A DNA stretch of 33,891 nucleotides from Rikenellaceae bacterium (GTDB taxonomy: Bacteria > Bacteroidota > Bacteroidia > Bacteroidales > Rikenellaceae): the NCBI GenBank assembly GCA_017415005.1, contig JAFQJK010000001.1:1-33891 (forward strand). Reading direction: 5' to 3'. A model generated the notes under the pieces. It saw only the letters and a list, made by a program, of their open reading frames with translations. It did not search any database and had not been told where the DNA came from. Shown here in pieces: positions 5,981 through 13,370 of this stretch. Within the stretch, counting starts at the first letter, position 1. Every line of letters starts with the position of its first letter. The position numbers were made by a program, and so were the translations under genes.

Positions 5981-8233
5981 ATGATCCTACCTAACGACAT
6001 ACTGATCCGTGAGACCCCGAACGGGACGACTGTATGGGTGTCCCAGCGGCTGGTGGTCGAGGTGTGTGAGGTGAATGATGAATATTTACGGACTCATTGT
6101 AGGGATCGTTACAAGCAATCCCTTCCCGCCTCGTGGCAGAAGGCAGCCGGTCAGGGCGATTTTTTCCTGGGGGATTCCGGCAAGTCGTGGCGCTGGGGCC
6201 GCCGTGGCGGTCAGTATTATTACGATATCGACCGCATACCCAACCGCAAGCCGGCCTGCTACCGCGATCTGCTGCCCTCGAAAGAGGAGCTGATCGCGCA
6301 TGTCGACGGGAACAACCTGCGTAACAGCCGGGAGCGGCAGGCCGGGATCGCCCGGAGCATCCGCAATGCCGTGAGCGAGTTGCGCAACGAGGAGGATGCG
6401 CGGTGGATACATACCCGAAGCGGCTACCAGGTCAAAGCATCGGTAGCCTCGGATTACGCCCAGGCGCTTGCCTGGTGTCGTTTCATCCGGATCACCGTCG
6501 GCCGCAACGAGCTGGCCCGCTACGGACTGAGCTCCGTCGGCCAGCTCTACGAAAGCTGTGCCGGCATCCTGGAGGAGCTGAACCTGTCGAACTTCCGGAT
6601 CACCACCCCTGAATCCCTCCGTAAGAAGCTGGCGGGGTTCCCGGAGGACCCGGAACGGCAAAGGATGTGGATCATCTCCGGTAAGCATGGTAACGACAAT
6701 CGCAAGATTGTCGGAGTGAATCGGATCGTCGATGTGAGGACCGGGGAGATCCACGAGTTCGATATCCATCAGGCGATCATGTACCAGGCCTACATGAATA
6801 TCGACGACCCACGCAAGGAATACCAAAAAACGCTCTACGATACGGTGTATGTTCCGACTATGGAGGCTTTCGGCGAGTGTCCCGTTTCCCTCCGGAGCTT
6901 CAATAGCCATTTAACCCGGTTCTGCTACCGGCTGCAAACGTCCATGCACCGGAATGGACGGGCGTGGTATCGCAAACATATGCTCACCTACATTCCGGCG
7001 GCCAGGCTGGTGTACGCACACTCGCTGTTCTGTGGCGACGGTTCCGGTCTTATCGGCTATAAATACTGGAAAAAGAGCTACAAAGGCGGCAAGCCGAGTC
7101 ATGAGCTGAAAGTAAAGAACCTGTACGCCATTCTCATTACGGACGTGGCGAGCGGCTATATCGCAGGCTTCGAGTTTTCGCCCGAGGGTTACAGTGTCGA
7201 AACCGGAGCCATGATGCGCGAAGCGGTGCGGATGGCTGTCGAACAGGGCGGCCGGCAAACCATGTTCGAGTTCGTGAGCGACAAACACGGCGCCTTCACC
7301 GATGCGGAAAACAAGGAATTCCTGCGCAGCGTGTTCAACGTGGTGCGCACCATCGCTTCCGGAAACTCCCAAGCCAACCCGGCGGAGATTATGTTCAAGC
7401 TGTTCAAGAACGGAACTTTGCGGCGTTTCCGGAATTTCGTTCGCTCGTCTCACGAGGCTACCGATCCGGAGAACTTCGCCAATACGGACCACATCACCAA
7501 AGAAGAATATCCGACCTATAACGAAGCCATCGAGCAGATTCGCTCTGCTATCGACCGGTGGAACGACACGCCGCGGGGCGATGGTCGCACCCCCCGCCAG
7601 ATATTTTTCGAGAGCAAACATCCGGACTGCGAGCCGATGGCGGCCATGCAGGTACGGGATATCATGGGCAACCACACGAAAGTGGAGGTGACGCGTATGC
7701 GCGGTTTTGTCGAAGTGACCCATGCAGGTCATAAATCGCTTTTCGAGATCCCCGACTATCACAATACCGGTGCGCGTCGTATTTCGGCGGCCACCGGATA
7801 CGGTTACGACGCTCATGTGTATGTGCATTGGGATGAATCGGGTGCGGATCTGTACTCCTCCGACGGCAAATATATCCTCACCTGCCCTCCGGCGGATCGT
7901 GCAGGCAAGGCCTATGCGGAGCTCACGGACGAACAGCGTGCCGCCCGGCGTCGGCTCGCGGAACGCCAGGCTTCCCAGATCGAGGCTTCGATCGCATTCG
8001 GACAGAGTGCCCTGGATGCTGTCGATGCCCTCTACAGTGGGAACGGCTACGCCGCCGACATGGCCCTGGGTGGTGATAAGGAGAGTTACAACGCCGCACG
8101 GGAGGATGAGATTGACGCTATGATCCCGGACAAGACCGGCACATCGGAGCCTGCCGGGCAACAGGAAGACGAATCCAAGGCGCGCATCGATCCGAAACAA
8201 GCGGCTTTTAATCGGTTTTTAGGGATAATTTAA
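5981..8233 (+). CDS. MuA-like DDE transposase (750 aa)
   Basis: The protein drives integration and replicative transposition of the phage. The central rve-type catalytic domain shows the DDE triad: D353 in LFCGDGSGLIGY, D434 in FVSDKHGAF and E469 in ANPAEIMFK. The N-terminal region has an early WVSQRLVVEV section and helical DNA-binding segments (about 100-230). The C-terminal third carries a beta-barrel-like part (VEVTRMRGFVEVTHAGHKS) and a helical, charged tail ending AFNRFLGII, which in MuA contacts MuB. At 750 residues it is slightly longer than MuA (663). ATG 5981 follows a structured leader. The ATPase gene starts 16 nt after its stop. Confidence 0.93.
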   Translation: MILPNDILIRETPNGTTVWVSQRLVVEVCEVNDEYLRTHCRDRYKQSLPASWQKAAGQGDFFLGDSGKSWRWGRRGGQYYYDIDRIPNRKPACYRDLLPSKEELIAHVDGNNLRNSRERQAGIARSIRNAVSELRNEEDARWIHTRSGYQVKASVASDYAQALAWCRFIRITVGRNELARYGLSSVGQLYESCAGILEELNLSNFRITTPESLRKKLAGFPEDPERQRMWIISGKHGNDNRKIVGVNRIVDVRTGEIHEFDIHQAIMYQAYMNIDDPRKEYQKTLYDTVYVPTMEAFGECPVSLRSFNSHLTRFCYRLQTSMHRNGRAWYRKHMLTYIPAARLVYAHSLFCGDGSGLIGYKYWKKSYKGGKPSHELKVKNLYAILITDVASGYIAGFEFSPEGYSVETGAMMREAVRMAVEQGGRQTMFEFVSDKHGAFTDAENKEFLRSVFNVVRTIASGNSQANPAEIMFKLFKNGTLRRFRNFVRSSHEATDPENFANTDHITKEEYPTYNEAIEQIRSAIDRWNDTPRGDGRTPRQIFFESKHPDCEPMAAMQVRDIMGNHTKVEVTRMRGFVEVTHAGHKSLFEIPDYHNTGARRISAATGYGYDAHVYVHWDESGADLYSSDGKYILTCPPADRAGKAYAELTDEQRAARRRLAERQASQIEASIAFGQSALDAVDALYSGNGYAADMALGGDKESYNAAREDEIDAMIPDKTGTSEPAGQQEDESKARIDPKQAAFNRFLGII

Positions 8234-8249
8234 ACACTAACATATCAGC

Positions 8250-9200
8250 ATGATGGAAAAAGAGATGTTTACCGACGAGGAAAAACAGCGCATCGGCGCC
8301 GGCATCCTCGAACTGCACCGCAACAGTGGGCTGAGCGGCCGGAAATTCGCCGCCTCGATCGGATTTAAAGAGTCGGATATCTCCAATCTGAAGACCGAGG
8401 CCTGGAAGAAGAACCGGCAACTGATCGGCGATCAAAAGTGGTTGCGGCTCGCCCAGAAGTCCGGTTTCACCAAAGATGCGGAGCTGAAGCTGGTGACCGG
8501 ACGCACCTCCGTCTTCGATTACATCACCGAACAGTTGCGCGTATGCCAGGCGGCATCCACCTACTCCCTGATGTGTGACAGTGCCGGAATCGGTAAGACA
8601 TACGCCTGCAAACAGTACAAGAAAGAGAATCCGTATGTCTTGTATATCGATTGCTCGCTCTGTCCCAAGGCTACGCAGTTCAAACGCGCGTTCTCGGCTG
8701 CGGCAGGCATTGCCTCCATTGGGAGCATCGACGAGGTTTTCGAGGCCGCCATCTTATCGGTCAAGCAGATGACTAAACCGCTTTTGATCCTGGACGAGGC
8801 CGGAGACTTGAATGACAATGTGTTCAAGCTGATCAAGCGTCTTTACAATGACCTGGAGGACATTTGCGGAATCAGCATGTTCGGTGCAGGAGGTCTGAAG
8901 CACAAAATAGAACGCGGGATCGGGTGCAATAAAGTTGGTTTCGAAGAGTTGTTCAGCCGTTTCGGGCGCGATTACGGCAGATTTACCCCCGATCCGTCCC
9001 GGACGAGTCGTGCGGATTTCGAGGAGTATATGCGCAAGGAAATGGAGATCGTCCTGTTGGCAAACGGATTTAACCGCCAGACAGCCGTTATGACATGCCG
9101 CAAGATGCAGGGCCGGGACCTGCGCGCCATCAAGCGGGCAATCAAGGCAACCCGGATGAATGAGATGCAAATTACAGTGAAAAACCCCGACGAACAATAA
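8250..9200 (+). CDS. MuB-like AAA+ ATPase, target-DNA activator (316 aa)
   Basis: MuB-type proteins bind target DNA and stimulate the transposase. Residues 1-60 form a helix-turn-helix region (SGRKFAASIGFKESDISNLK). Walker A is CDSAGIGKT (109-117) and Walker B is LLILDEAGD (178-186), followed by a sensor-like GISMFGAGG. The C-terminal domain (about 245-316) is helical and basic, as in MuB. Length matches MuB (312). It directly follows the transposase gene, as in all Mu relatives. Confidence 0.92.
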   Translation: MMEKEMFTDEEKQRIGAGILELHRNSGLSGRKFAASIGFKESDISNLKTEAWKKNRQLIGDQKWLRLAQKSGFTKDAELKLVTGRTSVFDYITEQLRVCQAASTYSLMCDSAGIGKTYACKQYKKENPYVLYIDCSLCPKATQFKRAFSAAAGIASIGSIDEVFEAAILSVKQMTKPLLILDEAGDLNDNVFKLIKRLYNDLEDICGISMFGAGGLKHKIERGIGCNKVGFEELFSRFGRDYGRFTPDPSRTSRADFEEYMRKEMEIVLLANGFNRQTAVMTCRKMQGRDLRAIKRAIKATRMNEMQITVKNPDEQ

Positions 9201-9207
9201 TAAAGCT

Positions 9208-9468
9208 ATGGATTTCAGAATCATCGATCTCAAAGAGGAGCGGGCACGCAAGGCGGCCCGGTTCGAAATGGTAAGACGCCTATATGGTCAGCGACTGCAC
9301 AATGCCGAGGTTACGCAACGCTACTTGCGGCGCTACGGATCCCGCCTGACGATGGCACGCCGGATAGTGCTCGGTGCGCATCTGGCCGACCTCACCCAAT
9401 CGCTTCGAGAGATGTGCAAGGAATACACGGATCTATCCCGCGATCTTGCGGGCGGCATATCAATATAA
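9208..9468 (+). CDS. Early phage protein, basic helical (86 aa)
   Basis: Unrecognised. The product is rich in arginine and strongly helical (EERARKAARFEMVRRLYGQR, then YLRRYGSRLTMARRIVLG). It lies 7 nt after the MuB-like gene and 24 nt before the DUF3164-like gene, so it belongs to the transposition operon. A nucleic-acid-binding role is plausible from its charge, but nothing specific is seen. Confidence 0.65.
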   Translation: MDFRIIDLKEERARKAARFEMVRRLYGQRLHNAEVTQRYLRRYGSRLTMARRIVLGAHLADLTQSLREMCKEYTDLSRDLAGGISI

Positions 9469-9492
9469 CCCTAACAATCAAATAACTGCATT

Positions 9493-10143
9493 ATGAGTAC
9501 AAATGTATTAGACAACCTCACATCCGACCAATTGGCTGAAATGCTGGAGCAAAAAAAACGGGAGGAGAGGGAGAAGGCGAACAAAAAGCGCGAGACTTAC
9601 GAATCGCTCAAGTCGGAACTGATCAGTCGCATCGAAAGTAAAGTGCGTCATGCGGACGAAGTGATCCGTGAACTCCATGCGTTCGTGACGAACGAAACAA
9701 AAGCGTTCTACGACGTGATGCGTGAATACGGGTCGTTGCGCAGCAATGAGCAGCGTAGCTTCACCCTGACGGGCGACTCGTTCCGCGTCGAAGTGAAAAG
9801 CAATAATGTCAAGTGTTTCGATGAAAGAGCGGACATTGCGGCCGCGCGGCTGATCGAGTTCCTGAAAGTGTGGATACAGAGTAGCGAACAGGGCTCCAAG
9901 GATCCCATGTATCAATTAGCCATGACGCTCCTCGAGCGCAACAAGAACGGCGACCTCGACTATAAGTCGATCAGCAAGCTGTACGCACTCGAGTCTCAAT
10001 TCGATTCGCCGGTGTATTCCGAGATCATGCAGCTTTTCAAGGAAAGCAATACGATCGAGGGTACATCGCTCAACTTCTATTTCTATGAGAAAACCGAATC
10101 CGGAGCATGGACCCGGATGGAGGTGTCTTTTAATAGGCTATAA
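9493..10143 (+). CDS. DUF3164-like Mu-phage protein (216 aa)
   Basis: The N-terminal half is a long charged coiled coil (SDQLAEMLEQKKREEREKAN, continuing to about residue 75). A mixed domain follows with ERADIAAARLIEFLKVWI, MTLLERNKNGDLDYKSISKL and a C-terminal beta segment (LNFYFYEKTESGAW). The central and C-terminal pattern agrees with DUF3164, a family common just downstream of transposase A/B genes in Mu-like phages. Its biochemical role is unknown. The assignment is from memory of the family pattern. Confidence 0.7.
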   Translation: MSTNVLDNLTSDQLAEMLEQKKREEREKANKKRETYESLKSELISRIESKVRHADEVIRELHAFVTNETKAFYDVMREYGSLRSNEQRSFTLTGDSFRVEVKSNNVKCFDERADIAAARLIEFLKVWIQSSEQGSKDPMYQLAMTLLERNKNGDLDYKSISKLYALESQFDSPVYSEIMQLFKESNTIEGTSLNFYFYEKTESGAWTRMEVSFNRL

Positions 10144-10144
10144 G

Positions 10145-10190
10145 TCCCGGACCGGGTGGTTTCAGAGGCGGTCCGACTCCGCCTCCGGGA
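10145..10190 (+). promoter_or_regulatory. Possible distant fifth copy of the three-way-junction leader
   Basis: TCCCGG (10145-10150) pairs with CCGGGA (10185-10190). A short ACC/GGT hairpin (10151-10160) and a longer AGGCGG/CCGCCT stem (10066+100 offset: 10166-10171 with 10179-10184) with a 7-nt loop sit inside. GGGAACAA follows, as in copy 1, and ATG 10214 is 24 nt downstream. The loop TCCGACT does not match the ARCGAKA consensus, so membership is uncertain. Confidence 0.4.
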
Positions 10191-10213
10191 ACAAAAATTT
10201 CGAGCAACGAACT

Positions 10214-10588
10214 ATGAAAACAGCACAAGAAGCGGCCAGAGAGTACGCCAACGATAATGGATTTATGCTTGATGAATGGCATGATATACATAATGCTTTC
10301 CTCGCCGGTAATGCTTTCGGCTACCGCAGAGGCATGAAAGAGGCCTATCGGTGGATCAGCGTAAGCGAGGAGTTGCCCGAGACGAACCCCGATATGCTTG
10401 ATATGGATGCACGCGACCGGACGATGAAGGTTTTGGTCAAGCTGAGATCCGGCGGCTGGTCAGCTTCTTACCGGTACAATTTCATGGGGCAATGGCAATG
10501 GGCCGGTAGCGGGGCATTTCGTAGATCGATCGTCGCCTGGCGCCCCATCGAACGCAAAACCTTCGATAGCGGCAGAGAACCGAAATAA
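10214..10588 (+). CDS. DUF551-like small phage protein (124 aa)
   Basis: The middle carries the DUF551 signature: WISVSEELPE, then MKVLVKLRSGGW and a final VAWRPIE. DUF551 proteins are common in phages and mobile elements and have no known activity. The N-terminal 50 residues (AAREYANDNGFM, NAFGYRRGMKEAY) form a helical extension often found before this domain in Bacteroidales phages. The start at 10214 is supported by the hairpin leader and A-rich sequence upstream. Confidence 0.7.
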   Translation: MKTAQEAAREYANDNGFMLDEWHDIHNAFLAGNAFGYRRGMKEAYRWISVSEELPETNPDMLDMDARDRTMKVLVKLRSGGWSASYRYNFMGQWQWAGSGAFRRSIVAWRPIERKTFDSGREPK

Positions 10589-10676
10589 CAACCGCCTGCG
10601 GGCATAACTGAGAAGATGATGAATAATCAAGTAGCCAACATTGAGCAATCAATAAAACTTACTAAAACCATTTAAA

Positions 10677-10967
10677 ATGTATTCCTGTATATGGATTGAA
10701 GGCGAGGAAGCCTTAATGAAATTTTGCCAGAAACACTTCAAAGATAAACCGTGTTTTTGCGAGACGACTGGACATTGTGGGACGGCAACAATACACATGA
10801 TATATAAATGTCGTGATGAGAACGATACTCGCAAAGGATTTGCTCAAATGTTCTTCCTCTACATGGAGCATTCGAATGGGAAGTATTACTACACTGATAT
10901 TGAAAAAATAGAACGATGGACCTATGAACAAATCAGAGCTGATAGATCTTCTATTGTCAAACGATGA
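10677..10967 (+). CDS. Small accessory phage protein (96 aa)
   Basis: Unrecognised. The product starts MYSCIWIEGEEALMKFCQKH and contains five cysteines (C4, C17, C26, C28, C34), the last three in a short CFCETTGHC segment that could bind metal. The base composition is clearly more AT-rich than neighbouring genes, suggesting recent acquisition. Its 3' end overlaps the next ATG (10924) by 44 nt in another frame. Confidence 0.55.
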   Translation: MYSCIWIEGEEALMKFCQKHFKDKPCFCETTGHCGTATIHMIYKCRDENDTRKGFAQMFFLYMEHSNGKYYYTDIEKIERWTYEQIRADRSSIVKR

Positions 10968-11100
10968 AGATGATGTTCTAATAGAGGTAGACGGTATTTT
11001 ATACGATTTCGAAATAGAACATGAGGAGGAACAGTTTGACGGATTCGATACTGTTTATCCAGCTTGCTTAACATTCAGACCGAAACTGAAAGAAGAATGA
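10924..11100 (+). CDS. Small acidic accessory protein (58 aa)
   Basis: ATG 10924 opens a 58-residue acidic protein: MNKSELIDLLLSNDEDDVLI at the start, then EVDGILYDFEIEHEEEQ and a C-terminal RPKLKEE. The opening resembles short 'KSELIDLLL..DDxEV' phage accessory proteins that I recall from Bacteroidales. It overlaps the preceding gene by 44 nt and its TGA overlaps the next ATG as ATGA, a normal coupled arrangement. The function is unknown. Confidence 0.55.
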   Translation: MNKSELIDLLLSNDEDDVLIEVDGILYDFEIEHEEEQFDGFDTVYPACLTFRPKLKEE

Positions 11101-11192
11101 AAAAAATCATGTTTAATGACCACTACGGTCTGACCGCTGCCGACCTTGCAATCGACGTGAACACCTTACCTGAAAATCCTTACGAAAAATGA
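11097..11192 (+). pseudogene. Remnant resembling the N-terminus of an ASCH-domain protein (31 codons)
   Basis: ATG 11097 (overlapping the previous stop as ATGA) gives MKKIMFNDHYGLTAADLAID and stops after 31 codons. The first dozen residues match, from memory, the opening of short ASCH-domain proteins of Bacteroidales phages (MKKIMFNDxYGLT). The part that should contain the RKTxTRR motif is absent. I read it as a deletion remnant or a leader-like micro-ORF coupling the two flanking genes. Confidence 0.35.
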
Positions 11193-11416
11193 GAACCAAG
11201 ATAATTTTTGATGACAGCATTGACGATTCCGGAATCGATCTCTCGACTGATACCGATAATAACCATTACATACTTGCCATAACATCAGATAAAGTAAAAG
11301 ATGTGTGGTTCACTCCCGAAGACTTCCTTGAATTTCTGAATGAGTGCCAGCGATTCTATACGGATAACGAGAAGCGAAAAACCGAACAGTCTACGTGTAT
11401 AACTAAGAAATCATGA
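11189..11416 (+). CDS. Small acidic accessory protein (75 aa)
   Basis: Unrecognised. The product is acidic in its first half (IIFDDSIDDSGIDLSTDTDN) and has an amphipathic helix near the end (TPEDFLEFLNECQRFY). ATG 11189 overlaps the preceding stop as ATGA, and its TGA overlaps the next ATG (11413). The gene ends the AT-rich accessory block (10,600-11,420). Acidic small phage proteins can be DNA mimics, but nothing specific supports that here. Confidence 0.6.
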   Translation: MRTKIIFDDSIDDSGIDLSTDTDNNHYILAITSDKVKDVWFTPEDFLEFLNECQRFYTDNEKRKTEQSTCITKKS

Positions 11417-11901
11417 TTCCACCTATCGCCATTCATCACAGTCTTTTCCTTACCGCACAAAAGGATACGGAGGAGAAGCGAAAAGCCCGCCAGGAAGGCC
11501 GGCTACCCCAGGGGCTCACGCCTTTCCGTCGCGGGGCCGAACTTCCCGAGACCTGTAACTCACGGACGGCTATCGTCTACCTGCTCACCGATGTCTTGTA
11601 TCAAATACTGTTCGAGCTGTGCGAACAGATGCAGGAACGGGGGCTGGACTTCAAACACGACGCCAAGCGCCGATTCAACGAGCTGTTCCGGGCGGCCAAA
11701 GCATTCCGCGCAGCAGCCAATCGGGCCAACCTCGAAGTCTTCAAGCTCTCGGAGCAGACCGTCGAGAGCTATTTCGAGGATACGCAATGGTTCCGCGATA
11801 TCATCGAACTGATCTACGACCGCAGCATGGGGACCCGGGATGCCCACGACCGTATCCGAGCGCTGATTTTCAACCTGCCGAAAGGCGAAAAAACACGATA
11901 A
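11413..11901 (+). CDS. Conserved-looking early phage protein (162 aa)
   Basis: Unrecognised family. The N-terminus is charged and the rest is predicted helical: IVYLLTDVLYQILFELCEQM, then KRRFNELFRAAKAFRAAAN and FRDIIELIYDRSMG. Length, GC-rich codon use and ATGA coupling to the previous gene indicate a real gene. It lies between transposition and regulatory genes, where Mu-like phages keep host-takeover functions. Confidence 0.65.
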   Translation: MIPPIAIHHSLFLTAQKDTEEKRKARQEGRLPQGLTPFRRGAELPETCNSRTAIVYLLTDVLYQILFELCEQMQERGLDFKHDAKRRFNELFRAAKAFRAAANRANLEVFKLSEQTVESYFEDTQWFRDIIELIYDRSMGTRDAHDRIRALIFNLPKGEKTR

Positions 11902-11903
11902 CG

Positions 11904-12242
11904 ATGGGAAAAGCAAGTAAACATCTCAGACAGTTTGCCGAATATCTCTACAAGAAATCCGGAGGAGTGACACCCATTGGTTTAGAATTGCCAATAAAAT
12001 GCGAAAGGCAACAACCGAATCAAATCACGGTAGATGCCATTGTGAAAGTGGATACGAGATATATGATGGTTGAAGGTGTTAAAATGGAGCTGGCACGCAG
12101 CCTTGCCCGTGAAATAGTAGACAAGGAACTGGCAGTCTTTCATGAGAGAGAATCATCTATGGATCACCGCCCATTTGAAACAGAGTTTATTGCTCGAACA
12201 ACGATCATAATCCCCGATAAAGAAGCCAATGCACACCGATAA
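11904..12242 (+). CDS. Early phage protein of unknown function (112 aa)
   Basis: ATG 11904, two bases after the previous stop, opens MGKASKHLRQFAEYLYKKSG, followed by LPIKCERQQPNQITVDAIV and a C-terminal ARTTIIIPDKEANAHR. The same frame is open further upstream (from 11619), but that part overlaps the previous gene and is a shadow. It is probably a mixed alpha/beta soluble protein. The function is unknown. It overlaps the next ATG by 14 nt. Confidence 0.6.
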   Translation: MGKASKHLRQFAEYLYKKSGGVTPIGLELPIKCERQQPNQITVDAIVKVDTRYMMVEGVKMELARSLAREIVDKELAVFHERESSMDHRPFETEFIARTTIIIPDKEANAHR

Positions 12243-12393
12243 GGACAAAGACGGCAAGATCTCGATCAGCGAGCTGACGCCCGACGAGGCGGGGCTGATC
12301 CAGGCGGCGGTCAACATGCTGGCCGAGCTGACCGACAAAAAAGAGCATGCCCGGTTTCTCCGTAAGCTGGCCATGCAGATCGACAAAGTATAA
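12229..12393 (+). CDS. 54-residue protein with a single canonical EF-hand-like loop
   Basis: ATG 12229 overlaps the preceding gene and encodes 54 residues. Residues 4-15 are DKDKDGKISISE, which places acidic residues at EF-hand loop positions 1, 3, 5 and 12, glycine at 6 and isoleucine at 8. The remainder is helical (LTPDEAGLIQAAVNMLAELT). An entering helix is missing because the loop starts at residue 4. Calcium binding is therefore possible but unproven, and the resemblance may be coincidental. No family is recognised. The GemA-like gene follows 18 nt later. Confidence 0.55.
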   Translation: MHTDKDKDGKISISELTPDEAGLIQAAVNMLAELTDKKEHARFLRKLAMQIDKV

Positions 12394-12411
12394 ACCTAAT
12401 TTCGTACAGAG

Positions 12412-12903
12412 ATGGACCTAATCCTGAATGCCTACCAGAGACAGGCCAAAGAACGCCGTATTTGCACGCTTATGTCGGCCTGCAAGCTGATGCCTAACCG
12501 ACCCGATATCATGGCGCTTTGGGGCGTTTCCTGCCTCGACGCCATGACGGACGCGCAGCTCATCGAGTGCGGTGAGTTTATGGAGGCCGCTTACGTCGGT
12601 AAGACCACCCTGGCCCCGGAGAAGATCCGCCGGCTACGGTCGCAGGCTATGACCGTCCTGAACCGGATCGGCAAGTATGCCTCCCCGGCCGACTGGACCG
12701 AGGTAAACCGCTATTTGCTCCAGAAGAAGGTGTGCGGCCGCCTGCTCTATATGCTGGGTGAACAGGAGCTGCGCCGGCTGATCCGCAAGCTGCGCGCCAT
12801 CGCCGACAAAAAAGAGGCGTCGCCGGTTCAGAAACCCAGCGAAATGACCGAACGCACATGCTATGTAGTAACGATCCCCGCCGAAGGCGGCCCGGTCAAT
12901 TAA
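12412..12903 (+). CDS. GemA-like (Mu gp16, DUF1018) protein (163 aa)
   Basis: The order of motifs resembles DUF1018/GemA proteins: MALWGVSCLDAMTDAQLIE, a linker with AMTVLNRIGKYASPADWTEV, then VCGRLLYMLGEQELRRLIRK. GemA in Mu modulates host gene expression and supercoiling and lies in the semi-essential early region, as here. The match is from pattern memory. A 70-nt intergenic stretch with an inverted repeat follows. Confidence 0.55.
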   Translation: MDLILNAYQRQAKERRICTLMSACKLMPNRPDIMALWGVSCLDAMTDAQLIECGEFMEAAYVGKTTLAPEKIRRLRSQAMTVLNRIGKYASPADWTEVNRYLLQKKVCGRLLYMLGEQELRRLIRKLRAIADKKEASPVQKPSEMTERTCYVVTIPAEGGPVN

Positions 12904-12934
12904 AAAAGCCGCACTCCGAATAATCGTCGTACGG
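12902..12934 (-). terminator. Minus-strand hairpin with T tract
   Basis: On the minus strand an AGCCGTAC / GTGCGGCT stem (8 bp including one G-T pair, spanning about 12908-12934) is followed by six T (complement of 12902-12907). It could stop leftward transcription arising from the TATATTTG on the minus strand at 12956-12949. Confidence 0.4.
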
Positions 12935-12968
12935 CTCGCTCACAACGACAAATATAACGATTATTCGG
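12916..12968. repeat. 12-bp perfect inverted repeat before the 12974 gene
   Basis: CCGAATAATCGT (12916-12927) and ACGATTATTCGG (12957-12968) are exact inverse complements with a 29-bp spacer. They end 5 bp before ATG 12974. They could be half-sites for a regulator or an mRNA stem that hides the ribosome-binding region. Confidence 0.7.
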
Positions 12969-12973
12969 TAGCT

Positions 12974-13201
12974 ATGGCATATAACGGTAAAATATTTCTG
13001 CAAAAGGTGATCGATATCCAGAACATTACCCTGGAACACAAGCGGCGCGGAGCCACCCAGCGCTGGATCTACCGCGAACTGATCCGGGAGCGTTTTTATA
13101 TCGCCGAGTCCACCTACAACCGCTATCTGGCCCTGCCGGCCAAAGCCATGCTGCGGAAGCTGCTGGAAGCCGAACAAAAGCACCCCAGATTGTTCGATTG
13201 A
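12974..13201 (+). CDS. Small HTH protein (75 aa), possible middle regulator
   Basis: The product is MAYNGKIFLQKVIDIQNITL at the start and has a likely helix-turn-helix in ATQRWIYRELIRERFYIAES with recognition helix STYNRYLALP. Small proteins of this form are frequent in Bacteroidales phages. In Mu the genes at this position (mor, C) activate middle and late transcription, so a regulatory role is a reasonable inference from position and HTH. An inverted repeat sits directly before the start, a possible autoregulatory site. The promoter of the next gene overlaps its 3' end. Confidence 0.6.
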   Translation: MAYNGKIFLQKVIDIQNITLEHKRRGATQRWIYRELIRERFYIAESTYNRYLALPAKAMLRKLLEAEQKHPRLFD

Positions 13202-13219
13202 GTTTTTTAGCTATATTTG
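13189..13219 (+). promoter_or_regulatory. Promoter of the antirepressor-like gene
   Basis: ATTG at 13189-13192, a 19-bp spacer and a perfect TATATTTG at 13212-13219. The predicted transcription start is about 13225-13227, right at the first base of the 5' switching arm of the leader. Confidence 0.65.
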
Positions 13220-13224
13220 CCCTT

Positions 13225-13370
13225 GAACGTTACAACTAACATAGGGGCAAGTGTATTCATAGATTTGCCAAAGAGGGTCAACTCGTGAGGGTTGACGACA
13301 TCTAAGCCCCGCTTAGTTGTGACGTTCACCTCTTTGGCTTTTTTATTTAATTCTTTTTTCATGAACGTCA
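13225..13370 (+). promoter_or_regulatory. Attenuator/riboswitch-like leader with mutually exclusive structures
   Basis: Terminator form: GCCAAAGAGG (13267-13276) pairs with CCTCTTTGGC (13329-13338), followed by six T. Inside are an 8-bp hairpin (13277-13296) capped by GTGA and CTAAGC-CCC-GCTTAG (13302-13316). Alternative 1: the 5' arm 13225-13239 pairs over 15 bp (one G-U) with 13313-13327. Alternative 2: TGACGTTCA (13320-13328) pairs with TGAACGTCA (13362-13370), which covers the start codon. These pairings compete for 13313-13328 or exclude the terminator. Confidence 0.7.

Noticed and set aside
6086-8200. Two long minus-strand frames opposite the transposase
   Set aside because: They mirror the transposase coding frame and have no recognisable domains or start signals.
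10616-10675. 19-codon ORF (MMNNQVANIEQ...) before the 10677 gene
   Set aside because: Too short to support; it may be a remnant or a leader but nothing else points to translation.
13292-13360. Upstream TTG start for the antirepressor-like protein
   Set aside because: It would translate the structured leader and terminator; ATG 13361 fits the domain start.
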